NCBI RefSeq assembly: GCF_040954835.1
Contig: NC_090698.1
Span: 38,183,501 to 38,247,500, forward strand
Length of the DNA: 64,000 bases
Direction: 5' to 3'
Source of the DNA: Lepisosteus oculatus
Lineage: Eukaryota; Chordata; Actinopteri; Semionotiformes; Lepisosteidae
Shown: piece after piece, positions 11,861-24,084 of the stretch
How positions within the stretch are numbered: the stretch's first letter is position 1
Layout of the letters: each line of letters starts with the position of its first letter
The notes under the pieces: generated by a model
What the model was told of the DNA's origin: nothing
What the model saw: the letters and a program-made list of their open reading frames with translations, nothing else
Databases searched by the model: none
Translations under genes and position numbers: made by a program

Positions 11861-14800
11861 CACTGGTTGTCGATGAGGGAATAGGCTCTTGAAATACACA
11901 TAAGGAAAACACTGACATCTGCTGCCGGTTAAAAATGTGTCTATAATGTATAGGTTCTGCCCTTAACCTAAATTAAAACCTTATATCAGTATTACCATTC
12001 ATCCAGGAAAATACATAATATATTGACTAACACAAAAATCTTTAACGACAGATACAGCATAAAATGTAATTTATGTCATATATGAATTATATTATTTCAA
12101 AAGAAATGCATGTTATTTAAACAGTATATGTATTTGAATAGTGTTAACAAAAAGGTACTTTTAAGAAGGGATAATGATACACATACTGTATAATTTCATT
12201 TTTGTCTGTTACTGAAAGTGACTTTTTGTTATTTGGGTGGTTTTAAGGAATTTCTTAAATCTACAGAGAATTTCTTTGCTTGTTTTGTTTTTTTTGTTTG
12301 TTTGTCACCTCCAAAACATGCCATATAAAATCATGATTAATTGATTGGTTGGTTTTATCTTGTGCTTTTATACAGTTAACACTTGGATCTAAACACTTTC
12401 AAGAAGAATGTTAAACTAAAATGTACACAGTTGCAAATGGATTTTTTTGCAAATTATTTAAGCATGACTGAAGGGAGGTGTTTAGATGTATATATGTGTT
12501 ATACCGTATCCAGTTTTTCACTTATATTGATGTTGAAATTTATTTCATTTACATTATTATCCATTTTTGTCACATGTTTTGCTGTTTTCAGTTCTCCAAA
12601 TGCACTTGAGTACTGGTTAATGTGAAGTTCATTGGTCGTGTGAAAACTGGTGGTGAGGAACTTGTGGCATTTCTATTTTTACATTGTCCATTTTTCTCAA
12701 TAGCAAATCACACTTCATGTTCACAAGTAGTATCTCAACAAGCATAGCTCATCCAAAGCAGCATTTAGTGCTTCCAGGCGTGATAATCTGAGTATTAAGG
12801 AATGGGTAAAATGTAAGTAAATCTTAAGGGATGATCTCCACTACAATAAATCCATTTTCTGCATACATTTCTTCATATAGCTACCCCTTATCTTTTATCA
12901 AGAATTATTCAGTTGGCAGCTTCTCTCTTGTCACTTTCCTAATCCTCATTGTACAGCTCCCAAATCCAGACCTTGTCCTGGCCCCATCCAAAAATGCTCA
13001 CACTTCCAGTAGGTGGTTGAATCTTCTGTAAGGTGCCCACCACAACCCAGCCCTCTACCACTCCCACCTGACAATAACATATTTATGACATCTTCATCTC
13101 TTTATAAATGAAACATAAACACAACCTTTAAGAAAGTAAATAAGATTTACAAAATAAGGTTAATAAAATTGATTTTATTTTTACATGCCTTTAAAAGCAT
13201 GTAAAGCAACATAAGACAAGCATTTTGTTTACCAGACAGGCTTTACAGAATTAATTCATGGCACAATGAGGCTGTTTTTCATTTTTGTTTTGGAGTAGAA
13301 TCATAGAGCCTGGTGTTAATAACTAACAGCTATTCTAAGTAAACAGGAAAGCAGCTTAGATGTATCATATGATTATTGCACAAGTGTCTTGAGCCTGCCA
13401 GAACATTTTAGACTGTGAAAAAAAATGCTGTATTAAGATATGTTTACAAGTAAAGATGCTGGTGATTCATTTTACAGATTATGCCTTTTTGACAGCTTTC
13501 TAGAGTGAAAGAATAGAAAAGGGAGGTTAATCAAGCCTTGAGATTATAAAACATAAATTATTAAGTAACCATGTCTTTAGTCACTGAAAGGAGGACAACC
13601 CGGCCACACATTATTACATTCCACAAGAATTTGGCAACCACAAATATTTATATATGTCAACAATTTACAAGTGAATGTGAGCAAAAACCAAATGGCCACT
13701 TCACTCTTGGGTTCTTGATGTTTCCTGGCTCACTCTGAGGTTTAAATGTGCAGTACTTTACATATATATTGTATACATACTGTATTTAAATTTAGTAACC
13801 GGCATGACTTTAATGCTACACAGCCAATGACAATGATTTTAGGATTGAATTAGTTAATGTTTTTTTTTCTGTTCATGAACATTTTACTATAATTTGTGAC
13901 ATCAATGATAATTTCTGATCTACTTATATTAATAATTTAAAAGGTTTCTTTTAAAAATATATCGGGAAATTCCTCTGTATTTAACAAAATCTGAAAATGT
14001 GATATAAAGTTAAAGCTATAATTTCACAAAAAATCCAAACTAAAGTGTAGACTAGTGATGTTCAAATATTATATATATATTATTCATAGTTAAACATTAC
14101 TTGTCATACAATGCAGAAATATATTAAACATATAGACATGATCACAGATGAAAGTAAAGGTTACAAATGAGGATGAAGCTAATCTTTTAGTACAAAAAAG
14201 AGATGGAAACTATCTCTAGTTCATATCAATTACATCAATTGTTGCTGAATTACAAACATCTAAATACATTAATATGCTTGTTGCAGAGTAATGATGTCAT
14301 TCCTCTAACTTAATGCAATCTAAGTTAGATTTTTTATTCTTGGTCATGACATTTTTAACTACAGCTGCCACCTCAGATAACATTACAAACACTTCAAGGG
14401 CAGTGTCTGTATGTACAAAGTATATAAATATATATGAGTCATTATAAAATGATGGGAGTCATGTCTTAATGTAATGAATACAATGGATATCAGTAAGATA
14501 TTTAGGAAATCATACATATTCCTGTCCTGTAAAACGCAGATTTAATCCCTGGCATTTTTTGTAGCTTCAGGGTCAATCAGAGGTTCAATTTATTTGATTC
14601 AAAATTAGAAAATACGGAAGGGTTATAAAGTATGTACAATTGAAAAAGGGGATATTAAAACTATAAAAACAATTAAATAAAGTCCTAACACCAGTTTGCT
14701 TTGCAAGCAAATTATGAAAGTCAACAATTATAGACTTCAGGCTTGGCATGAAAATATACAGACACACAACATTCACTACTTTTCTGTACTGATATTTACA

Positions 14801-15599
14801 AATCTGTGAGAACCAGCGTCCTGTTTTACAGACACAAGTACATAGAACATTGTCCTGCAACTGAGGCACAAATACCACATATGGAAAAGAGAAAACCTGT
14901 TTCTTATAACAGAAAGTCTCAGTTTCCCTCAATACTCACTTAAACATATGCTTAACAAAAGGCAAACCTTTTCCCTATTCCAAGCAGTACATCACTAAAT
15001 AAAAGAGAGATTTTTTTACCCTGATAGATACAACAAAAATATAAGTCAACTGTCCTTTGTTGATCCTTTTGATACTGAAAATACCTGGAAATTCTGTAGT
15101 GCAGGATTAAAGAAGGTTCCCCCTCACAGCAGTGTGGCATCCAGACTGTTGGAGGCTTTCACTGTTGTTATTTTACTTTTTACTTATAATATACATTTGG
15201 TGTCCTTCTGTAAATATTTTACAAGTTATGACTGGCATGAAATATGTTGAGGATGCAGCTAATGGACTTAAAAAACAAAGGACTTTGTTGTGCGCATCAC
15301 AATCCTGACACCTGATGGAGAAATTAGAGACATGCTGTACAATGTACTACAATGCCATCAGAATTATATATTTTTTTGTTGTTTGGGAAAAATATTAACT
15401 AAATAAGAGAAAGTGGATCTTCAATTGATCATTTTATCAGTTTTTGGGTAGCACAGCCATTAGTTCCTAATCATAAAAAATACAGTACTTTCTGACATTA
15501 CAGTTTCATCCTTAGCCTAATAAGGTAGCGAAATAAACATAAAATGTGATCTTCACTTACAAGCAACATCACTCCAGATGTCTGTTTTTGCTTCTACAG
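11861..15599. other. gene-free AT-rich stretch
   Basis: No exon, tRNA or recognisable transposon. The 115-codon minus frame at 14585-14932 has no motif. Short AT microsatellites occur near 14070 and 14420. Confidence 0.35.
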
Positions 15600-15614
15600 T
15601 TACATTGTATAGAG

Positions 15615-15870
15615 CATAAGACAATAAAAAGAATGCCAATTTGAGTAGGCTGTTCAACCCATCAGGTTATTCTGGTTGTTAGTAGTCTATTCATCTAAGA
15701 ATCTCATCCAGTCATTTCTTGATGGTTCCCATTGGATCTGCTTCAACAACAGGAACGTTTATTCTAAACACCTACAGTCCTTTATTCCAAAAAGTACCTC
15801 TTGTTAAAGTCCTGGCACAATTTCAAGAAAAAGATACAATGTCATGTTCTTAAGCCCTATTTGCCCTTTA
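15615..15870 (+). repeat. dispersed interspersed repeat, old copy
   Basis: The order GCATAAGACAATAAAAAG, TTCAACCCATCAGG, ATCTCATCCAGTCATTTCTTGA, TTCAACAACAGG, AAAGTACCTCTTGTT resembles a common vertebrate repeat of the 'facing-to-town' type found in fish and amphibian genomes. Small pieces occur near 2300 and 23820. The family assignment is from memory. Confidence 0.4.
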
Positions 15871-17099
15871 GCAATACAGTAAATCTTTGAAATTTCAAAG
15901 ACATTTCATGTATCCTTTATCACATTCTTTTCACCTTCATCCTAAATCCAGATGGAGAAGGTCATGGTAGATTTAAGGCTCAGTTTTCTTCTAAAAAGAA
16001 ATCATTAAATATAATGAGCAACAGCCTCTTGTATGTTCAAATGCTGTCTGACTCACAAGAATTTGGATTCCTAGCGTATGCAGATATAAAATTGAATTTG
16101 CCAAATGTGACTACTCCTACAACAGCAGCTGTTACCTGAGAAAAAGTAAAAGTATTAAAAAATATATAAAAATGAAAAGTGGTGAGAAAGAATTTAGTAA
16201 GAAAATGTCATGTATTTTAATTATTCAGTATTTTGTACTATTAATATAATCACTATTTTTTTTACTTTTAACTTGCTGACTATGACTTGATCTTTATTTT
16301 CCACCACCAGTTACATGATTTTTGCTTGTTAGATCTGTACAATATTGAATTTTGCAGCTGCAAGCAAGATGGGTGATGTCCCGTCTGCAAATAGTGAGTT
16401 TTGCCATTCAACTAATGGTCCCATGTTTCATTTGACTTTATGGTTAAATGCATCCCGTTCCATATGATACTCTAAAACCAGCTCCTGTCGAATACAACAC
16501 ATTTGTGTTGATAAGATAGCATTTGCATGGTCCACCATACACAAACCTTTGTATTGCTGAAGCATGTGGATAATCTCATTAGATAATACCGTAAGTTAAT
16601 TTCTGGGTTGTATGAGTGTCCCTTATTCAAACTGCTCAATCTTTGGATGGAAAAATTTGAACAAATGAACCTAGAATGATTCTTCATCACAGGGGATCAT
16701 TATATGTAGATTAAAGGAACCAAATTGCTTAAGAAAGGATTTGATCAAAGCAAATGAAATTCTAAAGGGTATAAAAAGGTTCAGACACAAGTGTGAAATA
16801 AGGACACGACTCACAGTTGGAATCTTAATGGATATTTATTTAAGCTGAATAAAAGGAAATGTCTCCTTACACAAAGACTTGTAGGTGTCCAATACAGGCT
16901 TCCCAGTCAGGTAGGTGAGGCTCAGCCACTAAACTCAATCAAGAAGCAGCTAGATGAGAGTTTGTGATTCACTTAGCTACTAAACTACATAACAAGCAAG
17001 ACAGATAGCTTTTTCTTGTCTACAACCTAACCTATGTTCCGAGTTACTGGACTGGCAAATGGCAAAGTTGTGATCAGAGTGTTTCAATAGGAGGTACTG
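15871..17099. other. no gene recognised
   Basis: About 16780-17040 (AGTTGGAATCTTAATGGATA onward) has the look of a degenerate repeat but I cannot name it. The minus frame at 16472-16690 shows no motif. Confidence 0.3.
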
Positions 17100-17330
17100 T
17101 ATTTTGGAGCACTGCTCCCTCACATCTCTTAGGTCATGGGTTTGATTCAGGACTGGAGTCCCTTCTCTGTGGTGCTCTTTCCATATTCAGTTGAGTTTTC
17201 TCCAGGTATGCTGGTGTCCTCTCTTCTTCTAAAGACATGCTATGCAATGTATGCCATGCTAGGAATTAGTTGCTTTCTGGAAACTGATGGATAAATTCTA
17301 CAGGAGGGCAATCAGTATGTTTACATCAAA
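17100..17330 (+). repeat. tRNA-derived SINE, family B
   Basis: Carries a B-box-like GGGTTTGATTC, then GGACTGGAGTCCC, TGAGTTTTCTCC, AAAGACATGCTATG and AGGAATTAGTTGC in the order seen in the copies at 24.8, 38.2 and 47.3 kb. Diverged and truncated. Confidence 0.65.
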
Positions 17331-17639
17331 GGTTATTTATCTGGATGGGGCTGTAAATGTACAAATGATTATGCTCAGTTCATTAAAATATTCAGAGAAA
17401 TACAGAGTGATGTATGTACTCAGAACAGAAAATAATCAGATTTTATAATCACTTGTTTGCAAGAAAACAATTATATTCATATGCAGGCAATGAAAACAGC
17501 AGAGGCAATATTTATTGTCTGCAGAACCTTTTTAATTTTTCTCATTCTCTGACAACAAAAGTTGTGGGCATTTTGATAAAAATACTGTAGTTTTGTTGAC
17601 TAAAGTTTAAAATGGAAAATCTCTATTAACACAATACAA

Positions 17640-18420
17640 TTAATAAACAGCTGTCTCTGTAAGATCTCTCAGCCAGTTAGTGAATTTCAAGACCAAGGAG
17701 CTTTCAAACCAACTCAGGGATAAAGCTGTAAACAGCACAGATCAGGAGAAGGGTCTAATTTTTTTTCAAAGACACTTAATATTCCACTGAGTAAAATGAA
17801 GCCAGTCATTTAAAAGCAGAAGGTGTATTGTATCCCACTTATGCTTCCTAGATCAGTCTTGTTCAATACCCAAAACTAGATTGAACAAAACCATCTCAAT
17901 TCCCACATGGACTTTACAACAAAGTATTTAAGTGATACTGCAAAAAATATGGAAAAAGGTTTTGTGGTCAGAAGAAAAAAATGGTATTACATCTGGCACA
18001 AAGCCAGCACAGTGTATCACTCAGTCAACACCATCCCTACTGTCAAGAAAGGTGGCAGTGAGTTATGGGGCTGCTTCTCATCAGCAGGAACTGTGAAGCC
18101 TGAGCTTGTTAAGACTGAGGAGAGAACTGATAAAACAAAATATAGGGTAATCTAATTTGGGCAAATTTAACCTGCTAAAGGTCTAAAATTGGAACAAAAA
18201 TTCACCTTTCAGAAACTCGATGACTCAAGAAAAAAGTGAATGTCCTTGAGTGAACCAATAAGAAACCTGACATGAATATGAGTCAGTTTACAAAGAGCAA
18301 TGGGAGAAAACTGCATCTTTCTGGTTAGCAAAGGCGGTAGATACTTATCTAAAATTGCTACCAAAAGTGGGTCTACCAAGTAATGACTCGATGGGGAGAA
18401 TAGTAATGCAACCAACATAT
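17640..18420 (+). pseudogene. Tc1-like transposase remnant
   Basis: Plus-strand frames encode STVYHSVNTIPTVKKGG, LWGCFSSAGTVK and, after stops, FTFQKLDDSRKKVNVLE, matching the order of Tc1 transposase blocks (NTIPTVKHGG, LWGCFSSAGTG, FTFQQDNDPKHTA). The catalytic second Asp context has decayed. No terminal repeats recognised. Confidence 0.75.
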
Positions 18421-18980
18421 TTTAATTTCCTGTTTTTGTCTTTGTATTTTTTGCCAAAGCAGTGATACACTTCATGGGGCACAATTATTAAAAAGGCCCA
18501 TCATTCATTTTGGCAACAATGCAAAACAAGTTGAGTCAGATGTAAAGACACCTGGCACTCCTGAAAATCAGTACCTTAGATGTGCTTCCAAAAATAACAT
18601 ATTTTGCCCACATGTCCAGACACACAAATCCATCAGTTAAAGTTCAATGTAAAGACAGTCTGAAAACTGCCCCTAACAGCTCCGAGCTTCACTAACAGAT
18701 GTTTCCCATCAGAGTATCTTAAGGTACAACCAGTGATATGAGTCTCATCTACAGATGACTGATGACACAGGTCTGCGAGTGGTTTTAGTTTGTTTTCTAT
18801 ACCACCAAAATAGAGTATTCTGAAATATGGGATCTTTCCTACAATGTCAAAGACAATCAAACTATTTTAAGACAAGGACAGCAGTATTAAAAATCTTTAA
18901 AATAAAAATCAATTATTTGGAAAATAAAAACAACATTAATGGGAGTATCAGTAAGTGTAAAATGTGGTCTTCCCTGATTA
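18421..18980. other. no feature recognised
   Basis: Overlapping short frames only; nothing identifiable. Confidence 0.35.
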
Positions 18981-19028
18981 ATATATTATTATTATTATTA
19001 TTAATAATAATAATAATTAATAATATTA
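18981..19028. repeat. self-complementary ATT/AAT microsatellite
   Basis: A run of ATT units turns directly into AAT units, so the tract can fold back on itself. Confidence 0.9.
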
Positions 19029-19537
19029 AACTTAAAGAATCAGCAATTAGCCACTTAATAAATGCTTGAATATGCAAACACATATAAGTTATACATTAAT
19101 ACATTCATAGACCTTACAATCACTTCTAATTTCCATTAATACAGTTTCATATAAGCCTTCCTTTCAATTAAAAAATGAATATTCAGCTTACATTCTAGCC
19201 AATCAATGAAGCAGATTTCAAGTATCCACACAACATTTAAGCTCTTCAAATCTTCTTTAAGTTATGTACCTAACAGAATATTTTCAACATAAACAGGACA
19301 TTTGTATTTATTTCTCAGGAAATACTGTCAAAGAACACCTTTTCACTCAATGAAAACGTGCAAAAAAGAACAATATTTAGTATAGGCTAGATAGAGATGT
19401 TTGAGCTATCAGCAAGAGTCTAAATGCGGGCTTACTCAAATTTTATACTTTCTACAATCTTGATAATAAAATACTCTTTTAAAAGCTAGACATTAACTTC
19501 ACATTTTTAAAATTCTTATACAAAAGAATGGTGCTAT

Positions 19538-19772
19538 TTAAGACTTTGCAGCATCTTTATTGAACTCTTGTTTAATGCAGCCAAAGACTGTATGATAATG
19601 TTGTCTGTCGGGAGCCATAAGGTCAGTGACAATCTGTATGTGGTCCACCTTTGGCAAGAGGTACAGGGCCACCCTTGCAGAGACTGATGTCAGAGCCTCT
19701 GAGAACTTGACTGAAGACTCAACAGGAACAATGACATCCCTTGTTCCATGAAGTAAAGTGAAGGGCGGGAGG
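19538..19772 (-). CDS. ICMEL-like last coding exon: catalytic Asp and His, stop
   Basis: Begins after a TTTTTTTCAG acceptor; its first base completes a Ser codon. It encodes LPPFTLLHGTRDVIVP (Asp303) and LLPKVDHIQIV (His335) and ends KDAAKS with a stop at 19538-19540. AATAAA in minus orientation (TTTATT) lies just below, at about 19463-19468, a plausible polyadenylation signal. Confidence 0.94.
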
Positions 19773-22700
19773 CTGAAAAAAACCAAGACGGTTTTTAAAA
19801 TGGATCAAAGTTGCTTCTGTAAACAAAAAAGTAACGTGACTTACCTCTTCACATTATCCTCTGCAAGTGCTTTTATAAACAGCGTAGGTGAATAATGATC
19901 AAAGTTTTCCAGTTCACCCATGGCTTTGTGCATCGTGGAAACATGTTCTACTCCTCTCCATATTTCATGCAGATAATGGTCCTTGATATGATACACGCCA
20001 CTCAGCCCTGAAAGGATTTATTATATTAAATCAGAAACAGTTGAGAATATGCATGGCTCCAGCTTAATATATATATACACAATAAATTTAAAAACTGTTG
20101 TACATATTTTACATACAGTATATATGAAATATATGTAAATATATACAGTATGTATATATAGGAGGATGACCTATATTTAAACTGAAATATGTTACTGAAA
20201 TGAGTAACTATTTTTCTACAACTAAATTGCTTTTATTTATGTTACATGTAATTGGCTCGATTTCACAGCAAAAAAAAATCATAGTGATGAAAGTATACAA
20301 TTAAAAATTATTTTACGATGTTGTCATTTTCAGATAAATGGGGGGACAAAACACTTTGGATACAGTTAGCAAAGTAGATTATTTTAAGGAATGCAAATGT
20401 CTGTAACTGTAAGCGGCATATCAGGGTTAAACACTTTCTCTGTATCTGGTATCTACCTACAACGCCTTTGACTGATAATGCAAGCTCCTTCTGCTTTGGT
20501 ACTTCAATTCCCAGATTCTCATATCCTGCAGCCAGAAACGCTGTTGTCAGTGCACATAAATGGGCACCAGCTGAGTGGCCAATTAATGTTATACTTTCCT
20601 AAAATAAAATCAAAACAAATATATAATGTCAATTATTATGAATGTACACGTAATCCATTGCCAGCTATGCAATGTTAGACAATAAAGAAACAATCAAAGA
20701 AAAAACATGGGTCTCAAGTTGGCCTGGGAAAAAAAGATAATTTCTAAGACCAGAAAGTGGTTTTGGAATAGACAAGAGTTGAGATTAACAAACAGTGCCT
20801 GGATGAACCTAGGAAACATTTTAATGTGTAAATGCTGTCACGTACAGTAAAGCATATATACAGTATGCGGCTTTTAGGACTGTGGATAATGTTTTATTCC
20901 TCCTCCAGAAAATAGGTTAGAATGACATTAAATGCTCACACATTTACTACATTTTAGATAACAGTGAAGAGCAAAATTAGACCAGAATGAGAAATAATTT
21001 ATTGGTGTATACTACAGATTGAACATGTGGAAGAACAAAAATGCACAGTGGTACTGAAAGCAAGGATCTGAGTTAAACACATTCAAACTGATGAGTAATT
21101 ATTTCCACAAGTATAATTATACTGTAATATACTCTGAAAAGCTATGGTGGACATACATGAAGCTTGAAAAATAAAAAAAAACAATCCTTTAGTACTGTTA
21201 TATTTTCATAATACTTCAAAAATTAATTTTAGTGTATGTTTTATGCACTAAAGAATGTTGGTGTCTGAAAAGATACAACTGGACAACCAGAAGACATTTT
21301 TATAACTTGCCTTGTCCAAGTTAAACATATGACAATTCTCCCTCACCCATAAGATACTATCAGCAATGTCTTGAACCATCTCCAAAACAGTTCCCTGAAA
21401 GTAAGGAAAGACTTCATTTTAATAAAAGATTTTTGTGATTATTATGTAGAAAGTCAGGATTTTTTATGTCTTATCTATGGGATGTTGTATGAGTAAAGAG
21501 AATAAATTAAATTTTAGATAACACTTTGCAGACTTTCCCATAAAATGGTTTTGTTTTCTAAGGAATATTTAATAATTTACTCAGTAAATTATGCATAGTC
21601 CTATATAAAAAGCACAGGAACTGAAGGAAACTTCATTTATTGCAATAACTATTCAGTTACTGTATATCCAATATTATTGTGACTGACAATGTCAGTGTAA
21701 AGTGCGAAATAATTTAAATTTTTTCAAATAATGTATTTGTCTTTTAATGTTAGGGCATTTCCAAACAAATCTGCACAGCAGATCCACTGAAAGGGTGATG
21801 GCTTCAATGCTAATCAACCAGTGCTGATGTTTCACTTTATAACTACTCTAAGAAATAATGCACTTAAAACCCAATACCATCTGTTTGTTTTATGTATCGG
21901 TAGAGTATAGCTGTGCCATGAAAACTTTACAGGTGCTGTTCATTTTGGAACACATAGCATCATAACAAAAGCAGGAACAGACCAGGGCAGAACTAGGTAA
22001 GCTTTGATATTTCTCGCTGTCTTTATTATTCTATCTTCTGTCTTTACAGTACCTCCAATTAACTAGTTATGAAAGGTAAAATAGAAAGTTTTTATAAGTC
22101 TTTAAAACTGATGATAATTGTCATACAGTACCTTTGGATAAATTGAGTAATCGGGACAGACAACAGATGCATTTAACTCCTTTGCCATTTGCAAAGCCAG
22201 AAGACAATAAATGGATCTCTTTCCAGAACCCCATGCACCTCCATATACAAAAATAATCACTGGTGATGCAGAACAGTCAGGCTGGTCCATATTTGGTGAA
22301 TAATACAAATCCAATTTGTTTCCATGGCGACCAAAACGTATATCCTGTTTAAAGATAGTATACAAATTGGGAGTAAGTCACTATTATAATTCTATGTTTT
22401 CTGACTACTGTAACTAAATATTTTTAATTTAGAAAAGCCTAAAATTAAAAATCTGTATTACAGTTGCTGATTTTTGTTTCATTACTCAATTGACTGTAAA
22501 GCTAATTAGAAAATCTTCCTTTCCTACTATTTCCATTATGATTAAAGATTTTTACATCACTTAAAGGGCAATTGCAACTAGTGAACAGGAAGGGCTGTTT
22601 TCACGTCACAATTTGCGTGAGCTCCTGCTCTCCCTGTGGGGTAACCAACGGTTTCTCATCTGCCTGTGACATGGCAAGCATATAGTGCTTTCAGCAAATT

Positions 22701-23558
22701 TAACACTTAATTCGAAATTTGTCAATTTCTGCGATTCTCTTAATTAATTTATTTTATTCATCAAGATTTAATAACCAAGCAGAATAATTAGAACTACAGT
22801 TTTCCTTTAATATCTATTAAATAACAGAAAAAAAAGGTTTTCTTCATTCACACCTACTGTACCTTTTCACAATATGAGTTATTTGCAATGTTCTTGTACC
22901 AAGAGTTCCACTGAAAGTACAGTTTGCCATACTGAAGATATTTCATCATTTCCAGCATAGCTACTGTTAAACAATATACCCGCCTGAAGAAAAGAGAAAC
23001 AGATTTTTCATAGAAAACAGACAATAAATACAAAGCCCAAAGCAAATATCTGCTTGTCCATGTTAATTTCTCATTATTTTTTTTCAGTGTTGAAAACTCA
23101 TTGTGGTGAGTGAAGGACTTAGTAAGCACAGATTTAATAAAACAAGTGGTAATTAGGTGATGGGCAGATAACACTTTAAAACAGAAGGGTAAAAGAAGAA
23201 ATACCCATTTGTATAATTTTGTTTTTTTTAAACATATGAAGCATATTAATTTTCAGATTCACAGAAAACAGGTAAAGTGTGTACATTGCAATGTAAAATT
23301 ACACCAGTCTATAACAATATATCCACAATTAATATTTTGTAATAAAACAATACAACATACCACTCAGTTAAGAAAATTATTTTTAAAAAGATCAACATAA
23401 TTGCTGCACCTGGGTTTTAGAGCTTCTATATACTTCCTGTATCCTGGTTTATTAGGCCAGCCATATATCCACTGGACAACAAGTGAAACACTACAAGGAA
23501 TGCCAAGTAATAACACCCCAGCTGCTATGGGAAGAGAAATCTGATTCTTCAGGCCCAT
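19538..23558 (-). CDS. ICMEL-like alpha/beta-hydrolase (isoprenylcysteine methylesterase-like), seven coding exons
   Basis: Seven minus-strand exons (23558-23410, 22983-22863, 22344-22132, 21394-21311, 20598-20457, 20007-19845, 19772-19538) join to 368 codons plus stop with all phases matching. The family cleaves methyl or acyl esters; plant ICME removes the methyl ester of prenylated proteins, while the vertebrate substrate is not established to my knowledge. Residues 7-30 are hydrophobic and probably anchor the protein in a membrane. The oxyanion motif VYGGAWGSG lies at about 123-131. The nucleophile is Ser198 in GHSAGAH, with Asp303 in HGTRD and His335 in KVDHIQ completing the triad. The start ATG follows directly after an acceptor-like TTCTTCCAG, so an untranslated first exon probably lies upstream. 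An in-frame ATG eight codons upstream is intronic if that acceptor is used. Confidence 0.9.
19845..20007 (-). CDS. ICMEL-like coding exon 6
   Basis: A 163-bp exon (CCTTTCAG acceptor, AGAG|GTAAGT donor). It encodes GLSGVYHIKDHYLHEIWRG, then VSTMHKAMG and HYSPT, the lid and cap region typical of ICME-like proteins. Confidence 0.92.
20062..20166. repeat. AT-rich simple repeat within an esterase-gene intron
   Basis: TATATATA runs and repeated ATACAGTATATA words; low complexity. Confidence 0.7.
20457..20598 (-). CDS. ICMEL-like coding exon 5: nucleophile elbow
   Basis: A 142-bp exon encoding ESITLIGHSAGAHLCALTTA through SVKGVV. It holds the GxSxG nucleophile elbow (GHSAG, Ser198) and ends one base into a Gly codon at GTAG|GTAGAT. 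Confidence 0.93.
20599..21310. other. ICMEL-like intron (GC-AG type)
   Basis: Intron between coding exons 4 and 5 on the minus strand. It starts GCAAGT and ends TTTTAG. No repeat or gene recognised inside. Confidence 0.7.
21311..21394 (-). CDS. ICMEL-like coding exon 4, with a GC donor
   Basis: An 84-bp exon of 28 codons (GTVLEMVQDI to MFNLDK), phase 0 on both sides. The acceptor is CTTTCAG. The donor reads AAG|GCAAGT, so the intron is of the GC-AG type. No GT at this boundary keeps the frame. Confidence 0.88.
21395..22131. other. ICMEL-like intron
   Basis: GT-AG intron between coding exons 3 and 4; nothing recognised inside. Confidence 0.7.
22132..22344 (-). CDS. ICMEL-like coding exon 3: oxyanion-hole motif
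   Basis: A 213-bp exon of 71 codons with phase 0 on both sides (TTTAAACAG acceptor; AAAG|GTACTG donor). It carries the first strands of the fold, PVIIFVYGGAWGSG, and VVCPDYSIYPK. Related esterases often have HGG at this place; here it is YGG. Confidence 0.93.
22863..22983 (-). CDS. ICMEL-like coding exon 2
   Basis: A 121-bp exon between a TTCTTCAG acceptor and AAG|GTACAG. It encodes RVYCLTVAMLEMMKYLQYG and ends NNSYCEK, the helical region before the hydrolase fold. The first base completes the Arg codon begun in the previous exon. Confidence 0.9.
23410..23558 (-). CDS. ICMEL-like coding exon 1: N-terminal membrane segment
   Basis: Encodes MGLKNQISLPIAAG onward through a hydrophobic stretch and GWPNKPGYRKYIEALKP, ending with two bases of an Arg codon before a GT donor. 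A TTCCAG acceptor abuts the ATG, so the 5' leader is probably spliced. The alternative start at 23582 would add MHGCVSSR. Confidence 0.85.
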
Positions 23559-24084
23559 TCTGGAAGAAACACAACCATGCAAAGTGTGTTAAGAAGCTGT
23601 CCCACACACTCTTAAATTTACATAATATTACCTTCCTCAGGGCTTACTTTTGCATTTGTTTTTATTCATTTTAGATATTACATGGTACAGTGTGTATCAT
23701 GCCAGTTCATGGGAATTAAAGCAAAAAACAAATAGCACATAACTAGATGTTACACATACAGTATTTACTTACATATATGTAACAAAGTTCTTTGTGTTTT
23801 CACTAATATGTTCTTATGTAGCCAAACAGGCCAAATGGCATCCTCTTGTTTGTAATCTTGATTATAAGGAGACAAGTAACAACTTTCATAGTGTGTGCAA
23901 AAATGTCTTAAGTGTCATTTAACAATATCAAAAATCTTCCTTGCTTTTAAACATCACCACCCAATGTATATTTAATGCTCTATGCCTTTTGTTCTATATC
24001 AAATTAATCTAATATTTTTCTACATTATTCAATTTAAGTATTTATAGATGAATCTATCCACACAGAAAATAAAAAATACTTCCT

